The notes under the pieces: generated by a model
What the model saw: only the letters and a program-made list of their open reading frames with translations
Told to the model about the DNA's origin: nothing
Database searches by the model: none
Made by a program: the position numbers and the translations under genes
Shown: piece by piece, positions 9,181 to 16,548 of the stretch
How positions within the stretch are numbered: the first letter of the stretch is position 1
Layout of the letters: each line of letters starts with the position of its first letter
DNA from: Alcaligenaceae bacterium
Lineage (GTDB): Bacteria; Pseudomonadota; Gammaproteobacteria; Burkholderiales; Burkholderiaceae_B
Assembly (NCBI GenBank): GCA_013416455.1
Contig: JACCES010000023.1
Span: forward strand, 1-42,343
DNA length: 42,343 nucleotides
Direction of reading: 5' to 3'

Positions 9181-10305
9181 TCATTCGTTCCGGTGAACTT
9201 GCAGGCCACGTAGTTCGAGGTATGTCAGGCATGCCGCAACTTGTTCATCCGTCATGACTTCCGGGCTGCATACGCCAGGATATTGAAGGTGTTTGTTGGC
9301 GATGAGCTGAGACACATATGCCGCGGGCAGGGCGGTCATTCTGCCTTGCGGGAGGGCATCCCAATGAGGCGAGTGGCTCAAGGCAAGGCTGCGCTGGTAC
9401 CCATCGCCCGAAACGCGCACCCGCATGACGTACCGTGCCTGGATGTTCCCTGGCTTGAGCGAGCCATCCCCCATCAGCGCCTGGCGCAGGAGCGGCTGGA
9501 AGTCGACCTGCTTTCCTTCCACCAGCACGGTGCGGCCGGGATCGAGCAGACCGAAGTCGAACATGGATTTCATCAATGTCTGGATACGTGGGTCGTATGT
9601 CCCCCGTACCGTCACACGTCTTGCATTAGGAACGAACAGAGGAATCGTCAGGGGCTCTGAATGCGGTGTGTAGACGAGTTCAAAGTCTTCATCCAACCCC
9701 GGAAACCGTGTATTCAACGCCCCGCTGAAAGGGGGGTGGTAAGTCGTATGCCCATCTTCATAGACGGCGGCGGTGACTCCATTGCGCATTTGCCGCAAGG
9801 CGGTTTCCAGTAACCCGGGGGTGGAGTTCAGCGGCCGAATGGTTGCATATTCGCATTCGATACTTACCGGGGCGTCTGTCTGCCTGGCCAGGTGGGCGCC
9901 CAGCATATTTGTCAGGCCCGGGCTGACTCCGACGCCGATCATGGCGGTGATGCCTGCTTTCTTTGCTTCCTCGCTCAGAGCCAGCCGTTCTTTCAGCAGC
10001 AAGGTTCCGTGGACATCCAGATAGGGGACCCGGGCTGCTATTGCCGCTTGAAGGATTTCCACGCATTGGGTACCTGCGGTGCAATTGATGACCAGATCCG
10101 AACCTTGGACCATAGCAGTGAAGCCGTTGCCGCCCTGGTCGGGGATCATATGGACCTGGACCCGGGCATCGTCCTGGCTTTGGGCGAGGCTCAATGCATC
10201 GGCGTCGATATCGAACACAGAGAATCGGGCTTGTTCGTCTTCGCTCAGGATATCAGCCAGCAAAGCACGGCCGATGCTTCCGGCGCCGATAAGTGTGTAG
10301 CGCAT
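9181..10305 (-). CDS. Saccharopine dehydrogenase-like NAD(P)-binding oxidoreductase
   Basis: A 374-residue protein. The N-terminal Rossmann fold carries GAGSIG (residues 7-12) and an acidic residue after strand 2 (FDID), followed by DLVINCTAG and YLDVHGT. GVGVSPGLTNMLGAHLA resembles the G.G..PG.TN segment of the saccharopine dehydrogenase (Lys9-like) superfamily. The C-terminal half is a catalytic-type alpha/beta domain. AAGGAAG precedes the ATG. The gene lies 27 bp after MmgE/PrpD and about 50 bp before HyuA. It may form or cleave a C-N bond, or reduce an imine, on the pathway compound. This is inferred from family membership only; no substrate residues can be assigned. Confidence 0.82.
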   Translation of the reverse strand: MRYTLIGAGSIGRALLADILSEDEQARFSVFDIDADALSLAQSQDDARVQVHMIPDQGGNGFTAMVQGSDLVINCTAGTQCVEILQAAIAARVPYLDVHGTLLLKERLALSEEAKKAGITAMIGVGVSPGLTNMLGAHLARQTDAPVSIECEYATIRPLNSTPGLLETALRQMRNGVTAAVYEDGHTTYHPPFSGALNTRFPGLDEDFELVYTPHSEPLTIPLFVPNARRVTVRGTYDPRIQTLMKSMFDFGLLDPGRTVLVEGKQVDFQPLLRQALMGDGSLKPGNIQARYVMRVRVSGDGYQRSLALSHSPHWDALPQGRMTALPAAYVSQLIANKHLQYPGVCSPEVMTDEQVAACLTYLELRGLQVHRNE

Positions 10306-10332
10306 ACTGTTTCTTCCTTGTGGGATGATCGA

Positions 10333-11745
10333 TTACTGGGGGTGTTCGGCGGTCGCCATGCCGGAGCACAAAACCATTAGTTGCCCAACGTCCGGCAAGG
10401 TGTGCATCTCCATGATTTTCTGAGCGATCTGTTCCGAGCGGTCTCGTGCCAATCCTGCAAACTCTGTGCAGGCATGGAATTTTTCCGCGACGTCCTCCAT
10501 AGCCATCGGGTTTTTTGGATGGCCTTTCACATACGTCACTTCCGTTGTCTTTTCGTCTCCGCCTTTCAGATGTACGGTGACGTGGCCGGGCATCGGAAAC
10601 GTGCCACGGCTGTCGCCCTGTTGCTGGAAGTCGGTGTTTATTTCGATGCGGCGCATGAACGCCTTGACGGCGGGATCCGTGCGCGCCTTGGGCTGGAAGG
10701 ACGCCAGATCGACGCGCCCGTAAATGAATGCATGAGCCACTGTAAAGGGCAGGCTGAACTGCGCCGTCGTCAATGTATCGGGATTCCATTTACGCTCTCT
10801 TGGCAGGCAGACAAGGTCATGGACCTCGCGATTGGTGACACGTATACACAGCTTTTCCACGGAGTCTGTATCGCCGACTGTCTGACGCGCTTCGATGGCC
10901 GCGGCAATTGGGGCGTGGGTGTATTTGCAACATGGACTGGCCGGCTTGATGGAGGTCTGGAGCAGTTCCCAGCGTATCCCCAGGCTGTCGACGATGTCGG
11001 TCCGCTCGTAGCGCCCATGATGGTGGACATGGAAGTAGCCGAACTTCCCTTCGAGAATCTCTGCTGAGCCCGTCAGTCCTTTTTCAGCCATGAGGGCTGA
11101 AACGATCCCTGATTCCGCGCTGACACCCTGCATGAGGCGTACTGTCATGGCCCCGGCCAGAAAGCCCTGCTGATTGCCGGACAGCTTCGCATGTGCAATA
11201 CCCAGGGCGTGGCGAGCTTCCGTCCTGGTCAATTTCAACAGGCGCGCGGCCATGAGGGCCACCGCATACTGGGCGCATTGATAGGTGAGGGAACTGCCGG
11301 TTTCACTGAAGCTGGCCCGTGGAGCCGAGGAAAGCCGGCATACGGTTTCCGCCGCGATGGCCGCAGAGGCAAGTGCATCTTTGCCGGATACCGGGCCGCG
11401 GGCTTCCGCCACAGCAAGAAGCGCCGGGACAATGCTGGCGAAAACATGGCATGTGTTCTGTTCGTGCACATCATCCAGGTCCCAGGCGCGTGCCGCGGTG
11501 GCGTTCAGAAGAGCGGCGTTGTGCATCGGCAAGCGTTGGCCCGTCGTCACCAGTGTTGCTTGACCGCTGCCCCCCCATTCGTGGACCAGGTCGGACAGCA
11601 TGTCGATGCCTTCCCCCCGCGTGCCCGCAAGCATGGCTCCCAGGGTGTCCAGTATTGCCATACGTGTGCGTTCCACGACTTCCGCCGGTAGATCGTCATA
11701 GGCGGTATTGATCCCGAAGTCGATCAGTTCATCGATGGCATCCAT
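10333..11745 (-). CDS. MmgE/PrpD family protein
   Basis: A 470-residue member of the MmgE/PrpD family (2-methylcitrate dehydratase and relatives, which dehydrate or isomerise small carboxylates). It shows DDLPAEVVERTRMAILDTLGAMLAG near the start, then NAALLNATAARAWDLDDVHE, which has the conserved Asp-rich segment, and KPASPCCKYTHAPI, matching the conserved KP-x-x-C region. I chose the ATG at 11745 because GAGGAAAAT lies directly upstream and the protein then begins like its relatives. An ATG at 11781 with AGGA upstream is a reasonable alternative. It is the first gene of the minus-strand cluster, reading from the divergent promoter region. Confidence 0.9.
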   Translation of the reverse strand: MDAIDELIDFGINTAYDDLPAEVVERTRMAILDTLGAMLAGTRGEGIDMLSDLVHEWGGSGQATLVTTGQRLPMHNAALLNATAARAWDLDDVHEQNTCHVFASIVPALLAVAEARGPVSGKDALASAAIAAETVCRLSSAPRASFSETGSSLTYQCAQYAVALMAARLLKLTRTEARHALGIAHAKLSGNQQGFLAGAMTVRLMQGVSAESGIVSALMAEKGLTGSAEILEGKFGYFHVHHHGRYERTDIVDSLGIRWELLQTSIKPASPCCKYTHAPIAAAIEARQTVGDTDSVEKLCIRVTNREVHDLVCLPRERKWNPDTLTTAQFSLPFTVAHAFIYGRVDLASFQPKARTDPAVKAFMRRIEINTDFQQQGDSRGTFPMPGHVTVHLKGGDEKTTEVTYVKGHPKNPMAMEDVAEKFHACTEFAGLARDRSEQIAQKIMEMHTLPDVGQLMVLCSGMATAEHPQ

Positions 11746-11846
11746 ATTTTCCTCATATTGTTGTTCCGTACAGCAAGACATAAGAATCCTATCATCAACG
11801 AAGTGTACGATCAATATGTTCCCACGAAGCCTCATGCAGTAGCGCG

Positions 11847-11860
11847 TTTTTCATGAAAAA
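11847..11860. promoter_or_regulatory. Perfect palindrome, candidate operator of the catabolic cluster
   Basis: TTTTTCATGAAAAA is a perfect 14-bp palindrome in the AT-rich gap between the divergent MmgE/PrpD and Bug genes. A second palindrome, ATCAATTGAT, lies at 11870-11879. A minus-strand TATAAA (11870-11865) would place the first palindrome over the start site of the minus-strand transcript. IclR-family operators are usually short palindromes in such divergent gaps. Binding is inferred. Confidence 0.35.
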
Positions 11861-11914
11861 TACTTTTATATCAATTGATTAAATTCAGTTTATTTCATTC
11901 TTATCGGGTTTTCA

Positions 11915-11943
11915 TTGACATCACTACTACGAGTCTATATCTT
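11915..11943 (+). promoter_or_regulatory. Candidate sigma-70 promoter for the divergent Bug gene
   Basis: TTGACA (11915-11920), a 17-nt spacer and TATCTT (11938-11943) lie about 90 nt before the Bug start. The -35 is perfect and the -10 matches four of six positions. The palindrome at 11847-11860 lies upstream, in an activator-like position. Confidence 0.45.
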
Positions 11944-12031
11944 CTGTGTTCCGTTATATAAGACAATATGTGGTGCCTTGTCCCACTTGCATGCGGGGCG
12001 GGTGGCCCCATCCACCTCAAAGGAGATTCCT

Positions 12032-12997
12032 ATGGCTTGCTTACTGAAATGGTTCGCCGCTGCGCTGGGCGTGTCACTGGCTTTTTCGTCCGCGTCGGCC
12101 GCTTATCCTGAAAAATCGATCCGGATCATCGTCGGGTTTCCAGCCGGGGGTACCAACGACGGGGCGGCGCGTGTGGTTGCCGAACAGATGAGAGGATTGC
12201 TGGGGCAATCCGTGGTGGTAGAGAACAAAGCCGGGGCCGGGGGGATGATCGGCGCTGAATATGTCGCCGCCGCATCGCCTGATGGCTACACCTTGTTCAT
12301 GGCGGCGGGCGGCCATACTGTGCTTCCCAATCTGCACAAATCCATGCGCTACGATCTGGATAAGGACTTCGAGCCTATCGGCATGGTATGCAAGAGCGGC
12401 TATGCGGTGGTTACCCAGGATTCCTCCCCTGCGGTCACGCTATCCGAACTGGTCGACCTGACAAAGAAGGAAGGCAATGTCAACTATGCGTCCACGGGCA
12501 CCGGGGTGCTGACCCATCTGGCCGGGGAGTGGCTGAAACAGATTTCGGGGATCCGGGCCACCCATGTTCCCTACAAAGGAGACGCTCCCTCCTTGACCGA
12601 TCTTCTCGGTGGGCATGTGAATTACGCCATTCTCTCCATCACTCCCAGCCTGCCCCACCTACGGGAAGGCCGGTTGCGGGCATTGGCGGTCACCAGCGAC
12701 GTGCGTTCATCGGCGCTGCCGGATGTGCCGACAATCGCCGAGGCGTTGAATGTGCCGGAGTTCAATGTATCGACCTGGTTTGGCCTATTGGCTCCCGCAG
12801 GGACCCCGGAAGCAGTCATCACGCAATTGTCCGCCGCTCTTGACAAGGTGCTTCAGATGCCGGAAGTGGAAGAGAAATTCAAGTCGATGGCGATGGAGGT
12901 TTCCCGAACCACCCCGCAGGAGTTTGGCGAAATAATCAGGCAGGATATCGATACGGGTGCCAGGATTGCGCGGTCGATCGGTATACAACCGGAGTAA
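12032..12997 (+). CDS. Second Bug-family substrate-binding protein
   Basis: A periplasmic receptor of 321 residues. I chose the ATG at 12032 because AAAGGAG lies 7 nt upstream and a clean signal peptide follows (about residues 1-22, ending SSASA before AYPEKS). The upstream in-frame extension to 11915 overlaps the promoter and is not needed. Family motifs are IRIIVGFPAGGTND, NKAGAGGMIGAEYVA, THVPYKGDAPSLTDLLGGHV and FGLLAPAGTPEAVI. It is divergent from the MmgE/PrpD-led operon, with a 286-bp shared control region, so it is probably co-regulated with it. It differs clearly from the Bug protein at 4244-5221, so the cluster carries two distinct receptors and no membrane subunits. Confidence 0.94.
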   Translation: MACLLKWFAAALGVSLAFSSASAAYPEKSIRIIVGFPAGGTNDGAARVVAEQMRGLLGQSVVVENKAGAGGMIGAEYVAAASPDGYTLFMAAGGHTVLPNLHKSMRYDLDKDFEPIGMVCKSGYAVVTQDSSPAVTLSELVDLTKKEGNVNYASTGTGVLTHLAGEWLKQISGIRATHVPYKGDAPSLTDLLGGHVNYAILSITPSLPHLREGRLRALAVTSDVRSSALPDVPTIAEALNVPEFNVSTWFGLLAPAGTPEAVITQLSAALDKVLQMPEVEEKFKSMAMEVSRTTPQEFGEIIRQDIDTGARIARSIGIQPE

Positions 12998-12998
12998 T

Positions 12999-13031
12999 GC
13001 AGGGCGGCCCAGTCAGAAAGCCGCCCCCTGC
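12999..13031 (+). terminator. Hairpin just after the second Bug gene
   Basis: GCAGG-GCGGC pairs with GCCGC-(CC)-CCTGC across an 11-nt loop, one base after the stop codon. There is no T-run, so it is a weak intrinsic terminator or an RNA end-protecting hairpin. Confidence 0.4.
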
Positions 13032-13076
13032 GGGAAGGAACTGGGCGCAAAGACCTGCATGCTTCCAGGCTGCGTT

Positions 13077-13097
13077 CGACCGGATGTCTGCCGGTCG
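13077..13097. terminator. Hairpin between convergent Bug and racemase genes
   Basis: CGACCGG-ATGTCTG-CCGGTCG is a perfect 7-bp stem with a 7-nt loop, followed on the plus strand by GGGTGTTT. It lies between the convergent ends of the Bug gene and the racemase gene. Confidence 0.45.
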
Positions 13098-13128
13098 GGT
13101 GTTTCACTGGTGCCGGGGGGAGCTTGAA

Positions 13129-13827
13129 TCAGCCCGGACCCAGCGCATGGTCCACCGCGGCGATGCAATGAAGTTCGGTGGTTGAAAAAGCGGGCAGGGG
13201 CGATTGTTCGGGCGGCAGCAGCAGGGGGATCTCGGTGCATGCCAGTGCGACGCTGTCCGCTCCCCGGGCGCCCAGGTCCCGGATGATGGATATATAGCGC
13301 GAGCGAGTGCTGTCGAGGAAACGATTCTGGACCAGCTCGTCATAGATGCTGTCGTGGATATGGCTTTTTTCGACTTCATTCGGCACGACCGTCCCGATTC
13401 CATGGCGGGCGAGGGCCGATGGATAGAAATCGCTTTCCATGGTCTTGCGGACCCCGAGAATGGCAGTGTTCCGCAGGCCGCTGGCGTGGATCGCGGCCGC
13501 GGTGACATCGGCGATGTGCAGGAACGGGATCTCCACCGTCGGCTGGATGGCGGGCACGAAGCGATGGACGTCATTGCAGGTGATGACGATGAAATCGGCG
13601 CCGGCCCGCTGCAGTGCGCGGGCGGAGTCGGCGATCTGGAGGCGGGCCGCGTCCTCGTCACGCCTGTCGATGACGGCGTCCACATAGTCTTGCCGGTTGA
13701 CGCTTTCCAGAACGATTCTGGCGGAAGCGACCCCGCCCAGCCGGGCCTGGGTGATCTCGTTGATTCTTTTGTAGTATTCGGCCGTGGATACCCAGCTCAG
13801 CCCGCCGATGAGGCCTATCTTCTTCAT
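13129..13827 (-). CDS. Aspartate/glutamate (YgeA/RacX-type) amino-acid racemase
   Basis: A 232-residue cofactor-independent racemase of the Asp/Glu/hydantoin racemase superfamily. It shows IGLIGGLSWVSTAEYY at the start, the first catalytic loop ITCNDVHRF with Cys84, and the second loop ALACTEIPLLL with Cys197. Many YgeA-type enzymes have a Thr in the first position, so this protein appears to keep the two-cysteine arrangement. HIADVTAAAI and MESDFYPSAL are further family matches. Its ATG overlaps the flgN stop (TGATG), so the two genes are translationally coupled and the racemase should be read from the flgM promoter. It could produce D-amino acids. A link to the nearby hydantoinase-like genes is possible but the strand layout does not support cotranscription with them. 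Confidence 0.88.
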   Translation of the reverse strand: MKKIGLIGGLSWVSTAEYYKRINEITQARLGGVASARIVLESVNRQDYVDAVIDRRDEDAARLQIADSARALQRAGADFIVITCNDVHRFVPAIQPTVEIPFLHIADVTAAAIHASGLRNTAILGVRKTMESDFYPSALARHGIGTVVPNEVEKSHIHDSIYDELVQNRFLDSTRSRYISIIRDLGARGADSVALACTEIPLLLPPEQSPLPAFSTTELHCIAAVDHALGPG

Positions 13828-14300
13828 CAGGCTTTGATGTTGCGGCCGGAGCCTTTGTTGCCGGACCGGGTGCGCCCGCTGGCATCGTAGATGTCGCCCA
13901 CGCCGGCCAGCCGGCGCAGGGTGTCGAGCGTGCGCTGGTTGTGGTCGAGGAAGACGTCGATGATGCGGCCGTTGGACTCGTTCAGCGTACGTGCTTCGCC
14001 GGTGATGTCGAGCAGGCGGAGGCGGGGGCCGGAAAGTGATGGGTGGGCGTCGGCGGCGGCCTGCAGGCCGGGGCCGTCGTGCTCGCAGCCCAGAGCATCG
14101 AGCAGGGCGTTGCGTTCGCGGGCGACCCGGCCAAGGGCGTCGGCCGCGGCGTTCTTGCGGGCCGTGGTATCGGCCAATGAGGTTTCCGTTGCGCCGTCTT
14201 CCAGCACGGCGGCTTCATCCCGCAGAATGGCCAGGAATTCGCCCGTGAGGCTGATTTCCTTTTCCAGGCAGGCTAGCAGGGCGGAGACGGAGGGATTCAT
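13827..14300 (-). CDS. flgN: Flagellar chaperone FlgN
   Basis: A cytoplasmic export chaperone for the hook-filament junction proteins FlgK and FlgL. The 157-residue product is largely helical, with coiled-coil potential: LLACLEKEISLTGEFLAILRDEAAVL at residues 8-33, then an ERNALLDALG segment, and a low-complexity basic C-terminus (RTRSGNKGSGRN). Size and position directly after flgM are standard for flgN. Its stop overlaps the racemase start. The region before its ATG is pyrimidine-rich with no good ribosome binding site, so it may depend on upstream translation. Confidence 0.85.
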   Translation of the reverse strand: MNPSVSALLACLEKEISLTGEFLAILRDEAAVLEDGATETSLADTTARKNAAADALGRVARERNALLDALGCEHDGPGLQAAADAHPSLSGPRLRLLDITGEARTLNESNGRIIDVFLDHNQRTLDTLRRLAGVGDIYDASGRTRSGNKGSGRNIKA

Positions 14301-14373
14301 GATGCGGAGGAGGGCAATGCTGTCGAGGGCTGGCGTGGCAGGGCGGGCGAGGCGCGCCAGCCCGGGCGGATCT

Positions 14374-14667
14374 TTATTTCAGCAGTTCGCGCGCGCTGGC
14401 GATCAGGCTGTCGGCGATGCGGCTGGTGTCGATCTTGAGGTTACCGGATGCAATGGCATCGCGCAATTCCTGGACTTTGGCCATATCGATGTCATTGGCG
14501 CCGTTCTGCAGGCCGGCCAGATGGCGTGCCGCCGCGCTCAGGTCGACTGCCGCCGCCTTGTCACCGCCACCGGCAGCCGCCGCTTCACCACCGGCCGCGC
14601 GGTTGCCGCGCGTGGCGGCAATGCTGCTCGCGAGCTGGCTTTTGAGGGTGCTGGACGTGATTTTCAA
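14374..14667 (-). CDS. flgM: Anti-sigma-28 factor FlgM (TTG start)
   Basis: A 97-residue anti-sigma factor that holds sigma-28 (FliA) inactive until it is exported through the finished hook-basal body. The N-terminus KITSSTLKSQ and the C-terminal part (VDLSAAARHLAGLQ, then VQELRDAIASGNLKIDTSRIADSLIAS) are characteristic. The start codon is TTG: no in-frame ATG gives a FlgM-like N-terminus, and GGAG lies 7 nt upstream. A sigma-28-type promoter (14715-14741) precedes it, giving the usual feedback loop. flgN follows on the same strand. Confidence 0.92.
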   Translation of the reverse strand: MKITSSTLKSQLASSIAATRGNRAAGGEAAAAGGGDKAAAVDLSAAARHLAGLQNGANDIDMAKVQELRDAIASGNLKIDTSRIADSLIASARELLK

Positions 14668-14714
14668 GGCGGTCTCCGGTGTGTGCTGCTATGTTACTGC
14701 TTGACATGCCATCA

Positions 14715-14741
14715 ATAACGGCAGGAAGTGTGCCGGCTTTA
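14715..14741 (-). promoter_or_regulatory. Sigma-28 (FliA) promoter of flgM-flgN-racemase
   Basis: Read on the minus strand, TAAA is followed by exactly 15 nt and GCCGTTAT, close to the flagellar consensus TAAA-N15-GCCGATAA. It lies about 50 nt before the flgM start. The same pattern precedes flgK, which supports both. Confidence 0.75.
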
Positions 14742-14764
14742 GGGTTTTTACAATTGGTTTGGCC

Positions 14765-15472
14765 CTACATCAATACGCGTACGGTCGTATTGTTGACCAC
14801 AGTGCCGGTCACGACCTGCCCCGAGCCGGTGCGCACCTGGATCATGGTGCCCGGCGCGCCGCTTTCCAGGGCCACGCCTTCCCCGGTTGCGACGAAGCCC
14901 ATGCCCCGCGCTTCCGTCCTGACCGGCTGGCCCCGCACGATGGAGTCCGGGTCGCGCAGCGAGCTGGACCTGACCGTGCTCCCCGCGGCGATGCGCTGCT
15001 GCGCAATGTGCCCGACGACGAGGGAAGGGTCCACCACCACGCCGGGGGCCAGACGCAGCAGGTCGCCATCCCGCGCCGTCAGATCGTCCAGCGACAGGGC
15101 CTCGCCCACGTTGATCGTCCGGTTTGCAACATAATACTGGCCCTGTATGCCGACAGCGGCCTGCACGTACAGTGTCCAGGGCTGGGGGGCCAGACAGCGC
15201 ACGCCCACGTTCATGCGTGAGCGCAGCTGAGGGTTGGATAGAAAGGTATCCAGATGCTCGCACGCGGGCTGGCGGCCGATGCGCGGGGGCGTCACGGTAA
15301 CCGTGGCCGCGCCGGGCCAGCTCTGTGCCTGCGTGAGCAGAAAGGCCTCGACCTCGGCGGCGACGACGGCCGGATCCTGCGGCGGTTCCAGCGTGTCCGC
15401 AATGGCGGGCCGGGCGCACACCAGCAGGGCGGTGGCCATGAACACTGCTGCCATTTCATTCGGTTTGAGCAT
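14765..15472 (-). CDS. flgA: Flagellar P-ring assembly chaperone FlgA
   Basis: A 235-residue periplasmic chaperone for FlgI polymerisation. Residues 1-25 are a Sec signal peptide ending RPAIA. The C-terminal SAF-type domain includes GEALSLDDLTARDGDLLRL, then PVRTEARGMGFVATGEGVAL and VRTGSGQVVTGTVVN. The start at 15472 has no clear ribosome binding site; an ATG at 15454 would still leave a signal peptide. It is divergent from flgB, as in many beta- and gammaproteobacteria. Confidence 0.93.
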   Translation of the reverse strand: MLKPNEMAAVFMATALLVCARPAIADTLEPPQDPAVVAAEVEAFLLTQAQSWPGAATVTVTPPRIGRQPACEHLDTFLSNPQLRSRMNVGVRCLAPQPWTLYVQAAVGIQGQYYVANRTINVGEALSLDDLTARDGDLLRLAPGVVVDPSLVVGHIAQQRIAAGSTVRSSSLRDPDSIVRGQPVRTEARGMGFVATGEGVALESGAPGTMIQVRTGSGQVVTGTVVNNTTVRVLM

Positions 15473-15665
15473 GGGGGCATTCTATAAATGGTGCCGGCCC
15501 GACAAGGACGGAATTGGATGAAGAATGCCGGTCTATTTCCAACTTTGTCAGACGGTACACAAGGTTACTATCCTGGCTGAATGGCGGTTAAGGGTTGTTC
15601 ATGGCATCCCTAAAGCCGTAAAGGCCCGACCGGCACCCCTGGCGGGCACTCACAGGGTAAGTCTC
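15473..15665. promoter_or_regulatory. Divergent flgA/flgB control region
   Basis: This 193-bp gap should hold the class II promoters of flgA and the flgBCDEFGHIJ operon. Two related boxes, AATGCCGGTCTATTTCC (15524-15540) and AATGGCGGTTAAGGG (15580-15594), loosely resemble FlhDC half-sites (AATGGCAGAAATAGC type). The match is partial and binding is inferred. No sigma-28 or sigma-54 pattern was seen. Confidence 0.3.
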
Positions 15666-16079
15666 ATGTTCGATCGCATTGGCGAAAATTTCCAGTTCAA
15701 CCAGACTGCGCTTGCCTTGCGCCAGCAACGGCAGGAAGTGCTGGCCGCGAACATTGCAAACGCCGACACGCCTCACTACAAGGCGCGCGATTTCGATTTT
15801 AACAAGGCCCTGCAGGAAGCCATGGGCGGGGGCGGCAGCCTGAGCCTGCCGGCCACGGAACTGAACCTCACTTCCGCGCGCCATATTCCCGCCAAGGCGG
15901 AAAACAAGGGCACGGCCGAGCTCCTGTACCGCCAGCCCTTCCAGCCGAGCCTGGACGGCAACACGGTCGACATGGACGTCGAGCGCGTCCAGTTCGCCGA
16001 CAACACCGCGCGCTATCAGGCCGATCTTTCCATCATCTCCGCACGCCTCCGGTCCTTGCGTTCGGTCTTCGAACAATAG
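15666..16079 (+). CDS. flgB: Flagellar basal-body rod protein FlgB
   Basis: Proximal rod subunit of 137 residues. I chose the ATG at 15666 because it gives [19 protein letters not shown], the normal FlgB start. The frame is open back to 15525, but that part is unlike any FlgB and lies in the control region. The conserved rod-protein segment [21 protein letters not shown] is present (split here by the usual NIANADTP core), and the C-terminus has the [15 protein letters not shown] helix. It is the first gene of the flgB-J operon. Confidence 0.95.
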   Translation: MFDRIGENFQFNQTALALRQQRQEVLAANIANADTPHYKARDFDFNKALQEAMGGGGSLSLPATELNLTSARHIPAKAENKGTAELLYRQPFQPSLDGNTVDMDVERVQFADNTARYQADLSIISARLRSLRSVFEQ

Positions 16080-16095
16080 GCGGGCGTACACGCAT

Positions 16096-16512
16096 ATGTC
16101 GAATTTCACCATTTTTTCCATTGCGGGTTCGGCGCTCACCGCGCAGTCCCAGCGCATGAACGTAGCCGCCAGCAACCTGGCCAATGCCGAAAGCGCCGCC
16201 GGCCCGGGGGGCCAGCCCTACAAGGCGCGCCAGGTCGTCTTCCAGATGCAGCCGGTCGCCGGGCAGGGGCTTTCCCAGGCGGTGGGCGGCGTCAAGGTGA
16301 ACCGGGTGGTGGAAAGCAATGCGCCGCATCGCATGGAATACAACCCCGGCCATCCCATGGCCGATGAAAACGGCTATGTCGTCAAGCCGAACGTCGATGT
16401 CGTGGCGGAAACCGTCAACATGATATCGGCGTCGCGTTCATACCAGGCCAATGTGGAAGTCATCAACACGGCCAAGACCCTGATGAACCGCACGCTGACG
16501 ATAGGCCAGTAA
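16096..16512 (+). CDS. flgC: Flagellar basal-body rod protein FlgC
   Basis: Proximal rod subunit of 138 residues, the usual length. It has the N-terminal helix [20 protein letters not shown], then [22 protein letters not shown], and the C-terminal signature [19 protein letters not shown] with [20 protein letters not shown]. It lies 16 bp after flgB in the same operon. Confidence 0.96.
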   Translation: MSNFTIFSIAGSALTAQSQRMNVAASNLANAESAAGPGGQPYKARQVVFQMQPVAGQGLSQAVGGVKVNRVVESNAPHRMEYNPGHPMADENGYVVKPNVDVVAETVNMISASRSYQANVEVINTAKTLMNRTLTIGQ

Positions 16513-16548
16513 CGGCAGTCGCCACCCTTTATTGAACGGAGCCCCTCC

